DNA of 64,000 nt from JAPLIS01 sp963719415 (GCA_963719415.1 OY970383.1:1054001-1118000), one strand, 5' to 3'; counted from the first letter of the stretch, positions 50,350 to 59,392 are shown. Numbers and translations are program-made. Notes: generated from the sequence alone by a model not told the origin.

Positions 50350-52062
50350 TTATATAGTTTCCATACTTACTATAAGATGTTTGCCGTGAGCTGCAATACC
50401 ATAACATAGAATGGGACCTGGATAATCGAAAGCCCTTAATTGTGTTGCATAATCGCGGGTTTTTATCTGTTCTAAGGCTTTTTTGGCTGCTGTTGCAAGA
50501 GTTTTTTGCTTATCGCTTGTTGCTTTTTTAAATTCTATTAAAATGCCAGGATCTTGCTTATTCCGAGGGATGAGCATAATATCATATCGCCCATCGCCGG
50601 ACTCACGATTAGATTGTATTATGTAACGATCTGAAAGACCTGCCAATAGTCCCAAAACAAATAAATGCATACTACGTTCTAAATCATTTTCAGGTAGGTC
50701 ATAATAGCTACAACTATTGGTAACAAACTCTTGTAAAAGAGCTGTCAAATTATAGAGATCCCCCTTTATAAGAGCAGTAAATAGCGCAGTAATCTGGCCA
50801 GATTGCAACGTCTGATCAATGGCTCTGGTAACAAGTTCTCGATAGAGTTTTACAATCTCTCTGTTGGGAATAGCTAGAGTGTAGCAATAGTCTTCATCAA
50901 TTATTGTGTGTGATGTTGCCGTTAGATAACCAGTAGAAAGAAATAGGCCCCAGAACCCCGGATTATTTTTTTTAACATCTCGCAGCGAGACACTTTCATC
51001 TATTTTTTTATCAACAATAACCTCGCCTCGCAATAAAATTTCTATATTATCTTTGACTTCTTTATTGGATTCAGCGATAAGATTTTTAATAAGATCGTTA
51101 TTGCTCGTGTTAGCCCAATATGTTTGAAAAACTCCTTTATTCTCGATACAATTAAGCAGCGACCATGGATTATATATATTCGTTTGGCCAAATACGTAGC
51201 CATCATACCAGCGCTTAATGTCATCTTTTTTGTCTGTGAGCTTGTGATCAGATAATAACTTATCTACTTCTTCTTGAGTAAAGCCAAATTTATCAGAATA
51301 TTTATTATTTAATACGGTGCATACAGAAAGATGATTGAGGCCTGAAAATATTCCTTCTTTTGCGATACGAGTAATACCGGTCAAAAGTCCTTTTTGAAGT
51401 GCAGGATTTGTTTTTAATACTTTTGAAAGTAAGATACGCATAAAGTTTATCGTTTTTTCATAATAACCTTTAAGGTAGGAATGCGTTATGGGGGCATCAT
51501 ATTCATCAATGAGAACAATAACTTTTTTTTCTGCCTGTTCATGTAATAAACGTGATAAAAATTGTAGACTTTGAACAAGTTCTTGTTCAGGAGCCTGCTT
51601 ATTTATAAGGCGCTCAAAAATATCAACATCATAAGTTCTCATTTTTTCTATAGCAATGATGCTCGGAGAAAGTCGTTTACATTCTTCTGATATAATACTG
51701 GCAAATTCTGCATAAGCGGACTCCCATGAATCAACTCTAATATCTTTAAAAGTTAAAAAGATAACGGGAAATTGTCCTTGAAGAGCACGATATTCTGCAT
51801 TGTTCCATATGTTAGTTTTCTCAAAAAGATACGCTGTATTTTGATCTGTTTTTTCAAAAAAATATTTAAGCATTGAAAGATTTAATGTTTTGCCAAATCT
51901 ACGGGGTCGAGGGATTAGAACAACTTCAGCTCCGTCTTGCCAAAATTCTTTAATGAGAAAGGTTTTATCAACATAGGTACTTTTGTTGTCGATAAGTTTT
52001 TTGTAATCATCGACCCCTATGGGAATCGAAGGATAGGGGAAATTAGAAGAATGGTGGGACAT
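50350..52062 (-). CDS. AAA-ATPase-like / PD-(D/E)XK nuclease fusion protein
   Basis: A 570-residue protein of the type often called AAA-ATPase_like plus PD-(D/E)XK. The N-terminus has YVDKTFLIKEFW and the P-loop-like RPRRFGKTLNLSML (about 53-66); Walker B is VIVLIDEYDAPI (about 180-191); IKRWYDGYVFG and IYNPWSLL follow. The C-terminus has the nuclease-like GDGRYDIMLIP then GILIEFKKA (Asp...Glu-x-Lys). The family is expanded in amoeba symbionts and gut Bacteroidetes; its function is unproven (mobile-element or defence roles are proposed). A fragment of a second copy is at 23975. Confidence 0.88.
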   Translation of the reverse strand: MSHHSSNFPYPSIPIGVDDYKKLIDNKSTYVDKTFLIKEFWQDGAEVVLIPRPRRFGKTLNLSMLKYFFEKTDQNTAYLFEKTNIWNNAEYRALQGQFPVIFLTFKDIRVDSWESAYAEFASIISEECKRLSPSIIAIEKMRTYDVDIFERLINKQAPEQELVQSLQFLSRLLHEQAEKKVIVLIDEYDAPITHSYLKGYYEKTINFMRILLSKVLKTNPALQKGLLTGITRIAKEGIFSGLNHLSVCTVLNNKYSDKFGFTQEEVDKLLSDHKLTDKKDDIKRWYDGYVFGQTNIYNPWSLLNCIENKGVFQTYWANTSNNDLIKNLIAESNKEVKDNIEILLRGEVIVDKKIDESVSLRDVKKNNPGFWGLFLSTGYLTATSHTIIDEDYCYTLAIPNREIVKLYRELVTRAIDQTLQSGQITALFTALIKGDLYNLTALLQEFVTNSCSYYDLPENDLERSMHLFVLGLLAGLSDRYIIQSNRESGDGRYDIMLIPRNKQDPGILIEFKKATSDKQKTLATAAKKALEQIKTRDYATQLRAFDYPGPILCYGIAAHGKHLIVSMETI

Positions 52063-52140
52063 GGCGGTCTCCGGATAGTAATTTTTTATAGTATACTAAT
52101 TTTCTCTTGTTAGAGTGAAACCCAGGCTATTTTATTATTA

Positions 52141-53061
52141 TTATTCTATATCGCCATAAAAATTTTTAGTTAAATACGCACGACCAGAATCACCAAATAT
52201 CATGACAACAACATCGTCTTTTGAGCATGTTTGAGCATGGGTGTATGCTCCATGAGCAACAGCGCCACTGCTTGGCCCGACCAAGAGGCCATGCTTTTTG
52301 GCTAACAGCTTTAACATTGCTAATGCATCTTCATCAGATACGGGAAGAATAGAATCAATGACATTATAATTCATGACCGGTGAATCAAAGTCGATACCCA
52401 TTCCTTCAACTTTGTATGGTTTTGGATTACCTTTTGTTGCGCGAAATGAGTTGATCGAATCGAGGCCAATAACCTGGATATTGGGATTTTGTTCTTTAAG
52501 ATATTTTCCAGCACCACTAATGGTTCCCCCGGTACCAGCGGCTGCAAAGAAATGCGTAACGGTGCCATTTGTTTGTTGCCAGATTTCAGGCCCTAAAGAG
52601 CGGTAGTGGCTTTCTGCGTTTAGGATATTAAAATATTGATCTGGCATAAATGAATTAGGTGTTTTTTTATGGATCTGTTTGGCAACTGCATGATAACTTC
52701 TTGGATCATCAATGGTGCTTGTTGCTGGGCACATAACTACTTCAGCACCATAAGCTTTAATGGTGTGCAATTTTTCTTGGCTTATCTTTTCTGAAACAGA
52801 AATAATAACGCGATATCCTTTAAGAGCGCCGATCATTGCTGTTGCTACTCCCTGATTTCCTGATGAAGCATCAATGAGTGTGCCGCCTGGTTTTAATAGA
52901 CCTGTTTTCTCTGCATGTTCAATCATAAATCGAGCTGATCGGTCTTTTACGCTACCGCCTGGATTAAGATATTCGAGTTTGGCATAGAGTGTTGCAGAGG
53001 TATTAAGATTAAGTTTAACCAGCGGGGTATTACCAATGGCATCAAGTAGGTTGTTGTACAT
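52141..53061 (-). CDS. cysK: Cysteine synthase family PLP enzyme
   Basis: A 306-residue fold-type II enzyme that makes cysteine from O-acetylserine and sulphide, or a relative. The PLP Lys is in GGSVKDRSARF (about 32-42), the substrate loop in SSGNQGVATA where cysteine synthases have TSGNTG, and the phosphate loop in GTGGTISGAG (about 171-180). The C-terminus has MIFGDSGRAYLT. The changed substrate loop (Gln for Thr) leaves open a different amino-acid substrate. No serine acetyltransferase is in the window. Confidence 0.85.
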   Translation of the reverse strand: MYNNLLDAIGNTPLVKLNLNTSATLYAKLEYLNPGGSVKDRSARFMIEHAEKTGLLKPGGTLIDASSGNQGVATAMIGALKGYRVIISVSEKISQEKLHTIKAYGAEVVMCPATSTIDDPRSYHAVAKQIHKKTPNSFMPDQYFNILNAESHYRSLGPEIWQQTNGTVTHFFAAAGTGGTISGAGKYLKEQNPNIQVIGLDSINSFRATKGNPKPYKVEGMGIDFDSPVMNYNVIDSILPVSDEDALAMLKLLAKKHGLLVGPSSGAVAHGAYTHAQTCSKDDVVVMIFGDSGRAYLTKNFYGDIE

Positions 53062-53131
53062 AATTTATTGTTTTTTATTGTTTGTTATTTTTTATTTATT
53101 TATTATTTACTGCTTAGTATAGGGTATCATA

Positions 53132-53203
53132 CACAGTTATCAATATAAATACCAGCACAGTTATCAATATAAATACCAGCACAGCTATCAATATAAATAC
53201 CAG
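53132..53203. repeat. 24-bp x 3 tandem repeat spanning a gene's 3' end
   Basis: Three direct copies of CACAGTTATCAATATAAATA + CCAG (one base changed in the third). The third copy includes the stop codon and last residues (WYLY) of the channel-like gene; the other two extend into the spacer towards cysK. This is local slippage duplication. Confidence 0.9.
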
Positions 53204-55365
53204 AGACTTACTAGATAAATCATGCTTAACATGATAGGCCAATAGAGAACAGTTACTAGATCAAGAAAATGTTTTTTGAAGTTATCATTAAATAATATTA
53301 TAAGGGAAAAAATGGTAAGAAGAAAAATCATACAATAAAGTATTAAGAAAAAGCTCTCTAAATATACAATTTTATTAAATTTTATTTTATCACTAAAATT
53401 AAGATGTGAAACAATAGCGGTAAAAAAGAGAGATGCGTACGCCGCAAAGACGGTAAAGTCTGATAGAGTAATAAAAGCAACAAACAAGAAAAATGCTAAA
53501 ATAAAAAGTGGCCATAGTTGCATTATCAAAATGCCACTGAGCTGACGCTTAATGGTAACATTGAAATAAAGTTCTGGTTTGTAGGGTTTATTAATGTAAT
53601 TATAAGGGCCAAATTGACCAACGTCATAAGAGCCAAATGATGTATTGTAATATTGTTTTAAGTAACCAAAAAAGCTACTGGTCAACTGCCAATCAGTGAT
53701 ATTTATTAATATATTTAAGCCGGGAAGAGCAAAAGGATCAATAATATGGTAAGAGTCAAAATCAGGAATAAGAATAATGTTTTTATCAAAATTTTCATGA
53801 CTGATTTGAATACTGAGCGTATCGGCATCCAATGGATACGTTTCATAATTAAGGTTCTGGGCTATCGTCGCACGCACTTCCCAGACTATGGTTTCATATT
53901 CTTTTGTAGTATGTCGATGTATTTCTTTGATTTTTATGTTTTTTGCTTGAGGTAATATAAAGCCTTTTCTTAGTTCTTTATGGAATTCGTTGGAGTAATG
54001 TTGCCATATATAACCAACTATTTCTATATCGTCACTCGATTTAAAGTCAATATTATTAAGATATATACCTGTTTGAATGTGATTTTTATCTCTACTTTGC
54101 CATAAGTTTTTTTCAAGTAGTTCTTTGTTGCTTAAGGGGATATCTTTTTTATCTGTCGCTGGTTTTTTTATATCTAATAACTCGTAGAGTTGATCTTCAT
54201 TTTGGACAATACTTATTTTGTTTTGATAGTCTGACCAATGGTTTTCGATATACCATATAAAGCTAACTGCTAGTATGAAAATCAGTGAGTAAATAGATGG
54301 TTTGATCCAGATATTTAATGGAGTTCTGTTTAATGGAGTGGGGAATATGAAAAATAATATAAAGGTAGTAGCCAGAAGAAGGCTTATGATTATGTGTATA
54401 GCAATATACATGCGCTGTTTTTTAGTTGTTGGATTATCGATTGGTAATTCTTTTTTTTGAAAAATAGTATGAAGAAACCAACCGGTTGATGGCATTCGGT
54501 TGCTCATAATCCATGAAGTAGAATTGGTGATGGTGTTATTATAGTCGGATATTATTAAATTCGTGGAAGGGTCACTAATTAAATCCCGCATAATAGCAAA
54601 AAAATTATTGTTATTGTTAATTGCTTTTTCAAAATCAAGAATGTTAGTAAATTTATCTATTAAATAGAGATAGGGATGGGAAAGAATAGTTCCATCAGCG
54701 GTGGTTATAATCAAACTTTTTTTTTCAAAAAAGATACTTAATACATGGTCTATATAATCAGCAGATTGACTTGCAAAAACGATTCCAATAAGCTTTGTGG
54801 GATCTGCTGGATCATAAAATGGCTTGCTGTAGGTGTTTACGATGACATTATTACTTGCTGGATCTTTATAATTAACTAAAAATTTTACCTCTGTGCCGGT
54901 ATTGGCAATAGAATCAGTGAACCACGTATGTTTTGGCATAGTATAATCATAAAAATTTTCAATATGGACAAGTTCGTTTTGACCGTTTTTATCGATATAA
55001 TAAGGAGCATATAGTTTTTTCTGAGCGTCAAATTGATAGGGGGCAAAAGCAACCCCGAAACTAAATACGCCGACAGGTTTAGTTTCTAAGTAGTCTTCAA
55101 TTTCTTTGGCGCTCATTTTTGTATGGTTGAGTTTGTCTGCTAAAGTGTCTACCAGCGGCTTGAGCTGGCTCATAAAATTATCAATCTGTTTCATTGCTGC
55201 GAGTGAAGATTTTTTAGCATCACTTTTCATATTTTCAATATTATTATTATATTTTTGAGCAAAGGTAATAATAATATAGGTAGTATAGGCGATACTTATA
55301 AGAGATAGGCAGAGCAGGATATATTTAAAAAATAAGTGTGATCGTGATACAGGTATTTGTTGCAT
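53188..55365 (-). CDS. Cache-domain pentameric ligand-gated ion channel-like protein
   Basis: A 725-residue membrane protein. Order: TM helix (about 12-33), extracytoplasmic double-Cache-like sensor (about 40-310, with FSFGVAFAPYQFD and WFTDSIANTGTEV), two TM helices (about 322-345, 355-376), a ligand-gated-channel-type beta domain (about 385-590) and four C-terminal TM helices. The channel call rests on WEVRATIAQNLNYETYPLDA, which fits the strand and YPxD 'Pro-loop' of prokaryotic pLGICs, on TDWQLTSSFF, and on ELYFNVTIKRQLSGILIMQL leading into the first pore helix. A transport or sensory role at the envelope follows. It is downstream of atpE but separated by a hairpin repeat. Confidence 0.7.
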   Translation of the reverse strand: MQQIPVSRSHLFFKYILLCLSLISIAYTTYIIITFAQKYNNNIENMKSDAKKSSLAAMKQIDNFMSQLKPLVDTLADKLNHTKMSAKEIEDYLETKPVGVFSFGVAFAPYQFDAQKKLYAPYYIDKNGQNELVHIENFYDYTMPKHTWFTDSIANTGTEVKFLVNYKDPASNNVIVNTYSKPFYDPADPTKLIGIVFASQSADYIDHVLSIFFEKKSLIITTADGTILSHPYLYLIDKFTNILDFEKAINNNNNFFAIMRDLISDPSTNLIISDYNNTITNSTSWIMSNRMPSTGWFLHTIFQKKELPIDNPTTKKQRMYIAIHIIISLLLATTFILFFIFPTPLNRTPLNIWIKPSIYSLIFILAVSFIWYIENHWSDYQNKISIVQNEDQLYELLDIKKPATDKKDIPLSNKELLEKNLWQSRDKNHIQTGIYLNNIDFKSSDDIEIVGYIWQHYSNEFHKELRKGFILPQAKNIKIKEIHRHTTKEYETIVWEVRATIAQNLNYETYPLDADTLSIQISHENFDKNIILIPDFDSYHIIDPFALPGLNILINITDWQLTSSFFGYLKQYYNTSFGSYDVGQFGPYNYINKPYKPELYFNVTIKRQLSGILIMQLWPLFILAFFLFVAFITLSDFTVFAAYASLFFTAIVSHLNFSDKIKFNKIVYLESFFLILYCMIFLLTIFSLIILFNDNFKKHFLDLVTVLYWPIMLSMIYLVSLWYLY

Positions 55366-55377
55366 GCTTAAACTTAC

Positions 55378-55575
55378 TCTCTTTCGTAGGCTCTAGCAAA
55401 ACACATTAAAAAGTTCCCCAATTTCTTACCCCAACTTGCTATTATTGATAAGTTTGCATGTATTGCCCCCGCAGGGGCAATACACTGGTTGGGGGTGGCC
55501 CTATCAGTGTTTTACTATAGTTATAATAACAATATAAACTGCTTTTTATAGTCTATAAAAGCGCTTTGTGCTTAT
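55378..55575. repeat. Dispersed intergenic repeat, inverted copy with strong hairpin
   Basis: Runs opposite to the copy at 17.94 kb. It has the shared TATTGATAAGTTTGC and AAAAGCGCTTTGTGC parts, CCCAATTTCTTACCCCA shared with the 25.5-kb copy, and a palindrome TATTGCCCC-CGCA-GGGGCAATA (55465-55486). Located between atpE and the channel-like gene, it probably ends atpE transcription. Confidence 0.75.
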
Positions 55576-55595
55576 ACAAGATATTTTCTCTAAAG

Positions 55596-56546
55596 TTAAG
55601 CTAAATATCTTAAAAGTAACGAACTAAGTACGGCATAAAGAGAGCAGGTTTCAATAAAAACTTGGCCATATATACTTGTTCTAGAAATAACGCTGTAAGA
55701 ATCAGGATTATGGGCTATTGCTCTACACGCGGCGGCAGAAACAAGGCCAGTTCCAATTCCCGTTCCTATAGTGCTTAAGGCGATACAGAGTGCTGCGGCC
55801 AAGAGAGCAATGCCATCAATGGTTGCATTATGAGTATTGGGCGCAAAAAGATGTAACAACGATATAATAAGGGCAAAGATAAGTGGTGTTTCTATCATAG
55901 GAACGCTTACAAAGGTAAACGAAAAAATAGAATTAATTCTTTTTACACCGAGACTTGCACCTTGGCAAGCATTGCGAGCAAAAAGCGCAAGTCCAATTGA
56001 AGGACCTACAGACCCTAAGCCGATGCACAGTCCAGCACTGATTAAGCGTAGGCTGTCAAAAAGAGTATGAGCATAGGCGAGTTGATTGCTGATAAAAAGG
56101 GCGATAATAAAGCCAAAAATAATAGGAGCCTGTATAAAGGCAAGCAAAATAGCCATAAGGCGTGAAATCGATTGTGCAATAAAGGGTTGTCGCGCAACTG
56201 CCATACAAGCCTTTTCCGTTGGCCAAGCAGAAACAAGGCCTGCGACAAGACTTGGAATACAAATAGCGAAAGCTATTCCTAATTCAGCTAAGCTAGAAAA
56301 ATAGTTTTTTGGTACTGTTCTTAATAAAAGAATGGCGGTAATGCCTCCAGATATGGCGGCAGTTTCTATTAATACAATACCAAGAAGTGCTGTTTTTATG
56401 ATTTCAGGACGTGCTTGTGGTTGTGTATTTATCGCTTTGAGTGCGGATTTTCCGGTAAGTCCTTGACCAATACCAACGCCAAGTGCACTGACACCTATAC
56501 TTAATGCTATGGTGCCATAATGTAAAAATTCTGCATATTCAAACAT
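55596..56546 (-). CDS. atpE: ATP synthase c-subunit, four fused hairpins
   Basis: A 316-residue membrane protein built of four consecutive c-type hairpins (about 8-76, 86-152, 164-234 and 243-315), eight helices instead of two. The ion-binding carboxylate is Glu61 in unit 1 (LIETAA), Gln139 in unit 2 (FIQAPI), Glu219 in unit 3 (MIETPL) and Glu299 in unit 4 (FIETCSLY). Unit 1 keeps the Na+-type GIGQG (Gln28) and unit 4 the ETxxxY pattern, suggesting Na+ use. A ring would need only a few such chains and carry fewer ions per turn. It follows atpB by 17 bp, the N-ATPase order R-B-E. No b, delta or F1 genes are here. Confidence 0.85.
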   Translation of the reverse strand: MFEYAEFLHYGTIALSIGVSALGVGIGQGLTGKSALKAINTQPQARPEIIKTALLGIVLIETAAISGGITAILLLRTVPKNYFSSLAELGIAFAICIPSLVAGLVSAWPTEKACMAVARQPFIAQSISRLMAILLAFIQAPIIFGFIIALFISNQLAYAHTLFDSLRLISAGLCIGLGSVGPSIGLALFARNACQGASLGVKRINSIFSFTFVSVPMIETPLIFALIISLLHLFAPNTHNATIDGIALLAAALCIALSTIGTGIGTGLVSAAACRAIAHNPDSYSVISRTSIYGQVFIETCSLYAVLSSLLLRYLA

Positions 56547-56563
56547 AATTCTATGCCTTTATT

Positions 56564-57409
56564 TTATGTATGGCTTTCGCCCTGCAGTGCTGTTGCCAGA
56601 TAGGTACATGAGAGCATGGTGAATACAAAGGCATGGAGCAATCCTTCAAAGAGGGTAAAGTATATAATCATAAGTATATTGGGGCTTAAAAAAAGAGCAA
56701 TAAGAGAAGAATGAAGGATCTCTTTTTTTGAACGTTTTTTATAAAGTCCTTTTGCTACAACGATAATAACGCTTATTAATCCCAATCCAAAAAGTTCACC
56801 TAAAAAATAAAAAGGTATTCCCATTTTTTCGCTTAATAGAGGAGAACGTATTAAATAAGTCAGATACATACCTATAATAATAGAACCACTTACTATATTG
56901 CCAAACAGACGAAAAGAGAGCGAAATAATGGATGATAGTTTGCCTATGATATCCAGTGGAAGCATAGGAGATAGAGGGAAAAAGAAATTTCGTATACCTT
57001 TTTTTGATAAAGAAGCTAATTGCACATAACCGACAGATAAACAACCAAGAGCTAAGGCGGTATTTATATCTGTTGTTGGTTCGTCAAGAAGGGGAATAAT
57101 TGAAAGAGTATTTGCAAGCGCTATAAATGAAAAGAGGGTAGCTATAAATGCGCAATGAGTGAATGAAAAAAAACCGAGTGCGTTTTTGGTCATATTGATG
57201 ATGAATTCAATGCCGCTGAGTATAATAAAAGAGCTTAATCCATTCTTTTTTATTAAAAAACGACAGATAAGGCTAATGACTAAGAGTAAAAAAAGAAGAG
57301 CCCATGTATATATGAGCGTGTCTTTATTGATAATAAAAAGAGGATGATCATATCCGATAATGGTAGATAAAGACCATTGATCTGTTGTTATGACATCTGT
57401 TCCTATCAT
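56564..57409 (-). CDS. atpB: ATP synthase a-subunit
   Basis: A 281-residue stator membrane protein. The conserved helix SSIISLSFRLFGNIVSGSII holds the essential Arg167. A following helix has GELFGLGLISVI. Five or six helices, as usual for subunit a. It lies between atpR (24 bp) and atpE (17 bp). In bacteria the a-subunit works only with c, b and F1; the latter two must be elsewhere in the genome if this is functional. Confidence 0.9.
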   Translation of the reverse strand: MIGTDVITTDQWSLSTIIGYDHPLFIINKDTLIYTWALLFLLLVISLICRFLIKKNGLSSFIILSGIEFIINMTKNALGFFSFTHCAFIATLFSFIALANTLSIIPLLDEPTTDINTALALGCLSVGYVQLASLSKKGIRNFFFPLSPMLPLDIIGKLSSIISLSFRLFGNIVSGSIIIGMYLTYLIRSPLLSEKMGIPFYFLGELFGLGLISVIIVVAKGLYKKRSKKEILHSSLIALFLSPNILMIIYFTLFEGLLHAFVFTMLSCTYLATALQGESHT

Positions 57410-57433
57410 GTTAGACCTATTTATTAAAGAGCA

Positions 57434-57709
57434 CTAGGTGTTAAATAGTGCTAGTAGAAACATTAGTATGAAAGTAAATGATAGAAGTATACTATGTATC
57501 GTAGGTAAATGCAATAAGTAGAACCATGCACAGGCTAAAAATCCAATACGGATAATGGTGGTCAAAAGAGAATAGGCAACAGCTTGTAGGGTGGAGGCGT
57601 GTTCAAAGTTGAGCGTTTTTTTTTGTATTGTTATAAAAAAGTGTCCATAGGCTAAGCCAATTAATGCGCCGACGCAGCCCGTTATAAAAAAGATAATTGA
57701 TTTTTGCAT
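57434..57709 (-). CDS. atpR: N-ATPase AtpR-like assembly subunit
   Basis: A 91-residue protein with three hydrophobic helices. The layout GALIGLAYGHFF near the start, an Arg in the second helix (TTIIRIGFLACAWFYLL, Arg54) and a Phe-rich end resemble AtpR, a small subunit specific to N-type ATPases that aids c-ring assembly. Similar size and place (before atpB) support this; AtpI of ordinary F-ATPases is the alternative. Confidence 0.7.
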   Translation of the reverse strand: MQKSIIFFITGCVGALIGLAYGHFFITIQKKTLNFEHASTLQAVAYSLLTTIIRIGFLACAWFYLLHLPTIHSILLSFTFILMFLLALFNT

Positions 57710-57755
57710 TGTTAATTATAATTTTTGGGTGAGGATGTTGGGTGTTTTTATAGTG

Positions 57756-57786
57756 CGATAGGAGACAGTCTAACCGTCTCCTATCG
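57756..57786 (-). terminator. Hairpin terminator between folC and atpR
   Basis: Perfect 11-bp stem CGATAGGAGAC / GTCTCCTATCG with a 9-nt loop, 57 bp after the folC stop. A-rich and T-rich tracts flank it. It separates folC from the atpR-atpB-atpE unit. Confidence 0.85.
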
Positions 57787-57842
57787 AGTTTTTATTTTGC
57801 GAGTATCTAAATAAGTTATTTTATGAATTTTAACAGGAATAA

Positions 57843-59264
57843 CTAAATTTTTTTGATACCTTTGTATTTCCAATATTCAGTTATTGCGCTGGTAGATCCG
57901 GTGATTACTACAAGGCCATGGCGTTCATCAACTGATTTTTGAGCTAGTTCAAATGCTTCATCAAACGATTTAGCTGATTTAGCTTTTATTTTCATTGTTT
58001 TGATAGCATTAGTTGTTTTTTCAACATCGCATGGTGCAATAGATATTCCGTTGCTATCAGTTGCAACAGGGTATACTATTATTTGTCCTGATGTTTTTTT
58101 GAAAAAATAACGAAGCAGTTTGAGTAATTCTGGTACATCTAAGTTTACATCGCTGCAACCAAGGAGCAATGTTAAACCTTTAAGGGGGCGGTGATAATGA
58201 AGAAGTCTCACACCAAGAAGAAGGTTTGAAAAGGCATCTATATTTGATGCATTATCAAGTAAGATAGTTGGTTTTTCTTTGTCGAGTAACTGAAAATGAC
58301 CAGAAAGAGTCGATAAAGTTTCTTTCCAAAACTGTTCGATTGTTTTTTTAGGATTAGTTTCTGATTCTCTTTTTGCTTCTAATGTTGGTCGGCCACGTTG
58401 ACCTTTTTGTTTTGCAAGCAAACTTTTAGTCAGCGAGTCTTCAGATAAATCGGTGAAGCCATTAATGAATAGATGAGCAATACGTTCTGCTAGGGCTGCA
58501 CATCTTCCATGTAACTGTTCAAATGGATATTGTAATGGGGCTAATTTGCGGATTGGCATAGACCAGTTGCCACCTATTTGTTCAGTAATATTCTGCATTA
58601 CTTGTAGGTTAAGTTTGCTCTGATCAGCAGAAACTACATTAGTGTTGGGTTTAACAATACTGAGAACTTCATGTATAAGTTTTAAGTTATCACTCTCTGT
58701 TTTTAACTGATTGATTATACGAGTAATTGCAATAATTTTTGGCGTACAGATGTTAGTTGCGTCATGAGCGCCAATAGAACCTACTTCAAGAAGAGCAATG
58801 TCGACATTGTTATTTTTGAAATATAATAATGCCATCATAGTGAGTAATTCAAAAGTATTAGCTTTAACGTTCAATGTTTCAGCAGTATTAATAACTTCAT
58901 TAGCAAGTTCGGTGAATAGTTTATTATTAATGGTGTCTTTATTAATTGAAAAGCGTTCGTTATAGGAAAGAATATGAGGTGTAGAAAATGCTCCAACATT
59001 AATTCCTTCTTCGAAAAGGAGACGTTTAGCAAAATGTGTTGTTAGACTTTTGCCATTTGTACCAGTAATAAGAACGGTATTTAATTTTTGTGCTATATTG
59101 CCGAAAGCATTATCCAGCTGTTTCATAACAGTTAGCGTCGTATCGCTAAGATTTGTTTTCCAATTATTGTCTAAAAAGTCTATGATTTCATTGTAACTTT
59201 TTTGTGACCCAGGAATAATGAGACCTTCTGTCGATGGTCCTGATTTTATATTCATCGTTTTCAT
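57843..59264 (-). CDS. folC: Folylpolyglutamate synthase / Mur-ligase family protein
   Basis: A 473-residue ATP-dependent amide ligase. P-loop TGTNGKSLTT (about 67-76), then FSTPHILSYNERFSI, the FolC-type sequence after the P-loop, and LEVGSIGAHDATN for Mg2+ and substrate. The His-x-Arg motif HGRCAALAERIAHLF is in the middle, and the C-terminal domain is normal. I chose the ATG at 59264 (AGGAA upstream); the frame continues 17 codons further. It adds glutamates to folate or dihydropteroate. No other folate gene is in the window, so folate may be scavenged. Confidence 0.82.
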   Translation of the reverse strand: MKTMNIKSGPSTEGLIIPGSQKSYNEIIDFLDNNWKTNLSDTTLTVMKQLDNAFGNIAQKLNTVLITGTNGKSLTTHFAKRLLFEEGINVGAFSTPHILSYNERFSINKDTINNKLFTELANEVINTAETLNVKANTFELLTMMALLYFKNNNVDIALLEVGSIGAHDATNICTPKIIAITRIINQLKTESDNLKLIHEVLSIVKPNTNVVSADQSKLNLQVMQNITEQIGGNWSMPIRKLAPLQYPFEQLHGRCAALAERIAHLFINGFTDLSEDSLTKSLLAKQKGQRGRPTLEAKRESETNPKKTIEQFWKETLSTLSGHFQLLDKEKPTILLDNASNIDAFSNLLLGVRLLHYHRPLKGLTLLLGCSDVNLDVPELLKLLRYFFKKTSGQIIVYPVATDSNGISIAPCDVEKTTNAIKTMKIKAKSAKSFDEAFELAQKSVDERHGLVVITGSTSAITEYWKYKGIKKI

Positions 59265-59392
59265 TATATCATTCCTATTTTTATATTTAATTTTTGTGAG
59301 TGACTTTATCTTCAAGATACGCTATATTTCAAAAATGTCAATCAATCAATTTTTGACCCATAGGTCTACATTTATTTACAAAAGAGAAAAGT

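Noticed and set aside
53132..53203. CRISPR array
   Set aside because: Three 24-bp units are directly adjacent, with no spacers and no cas genes.
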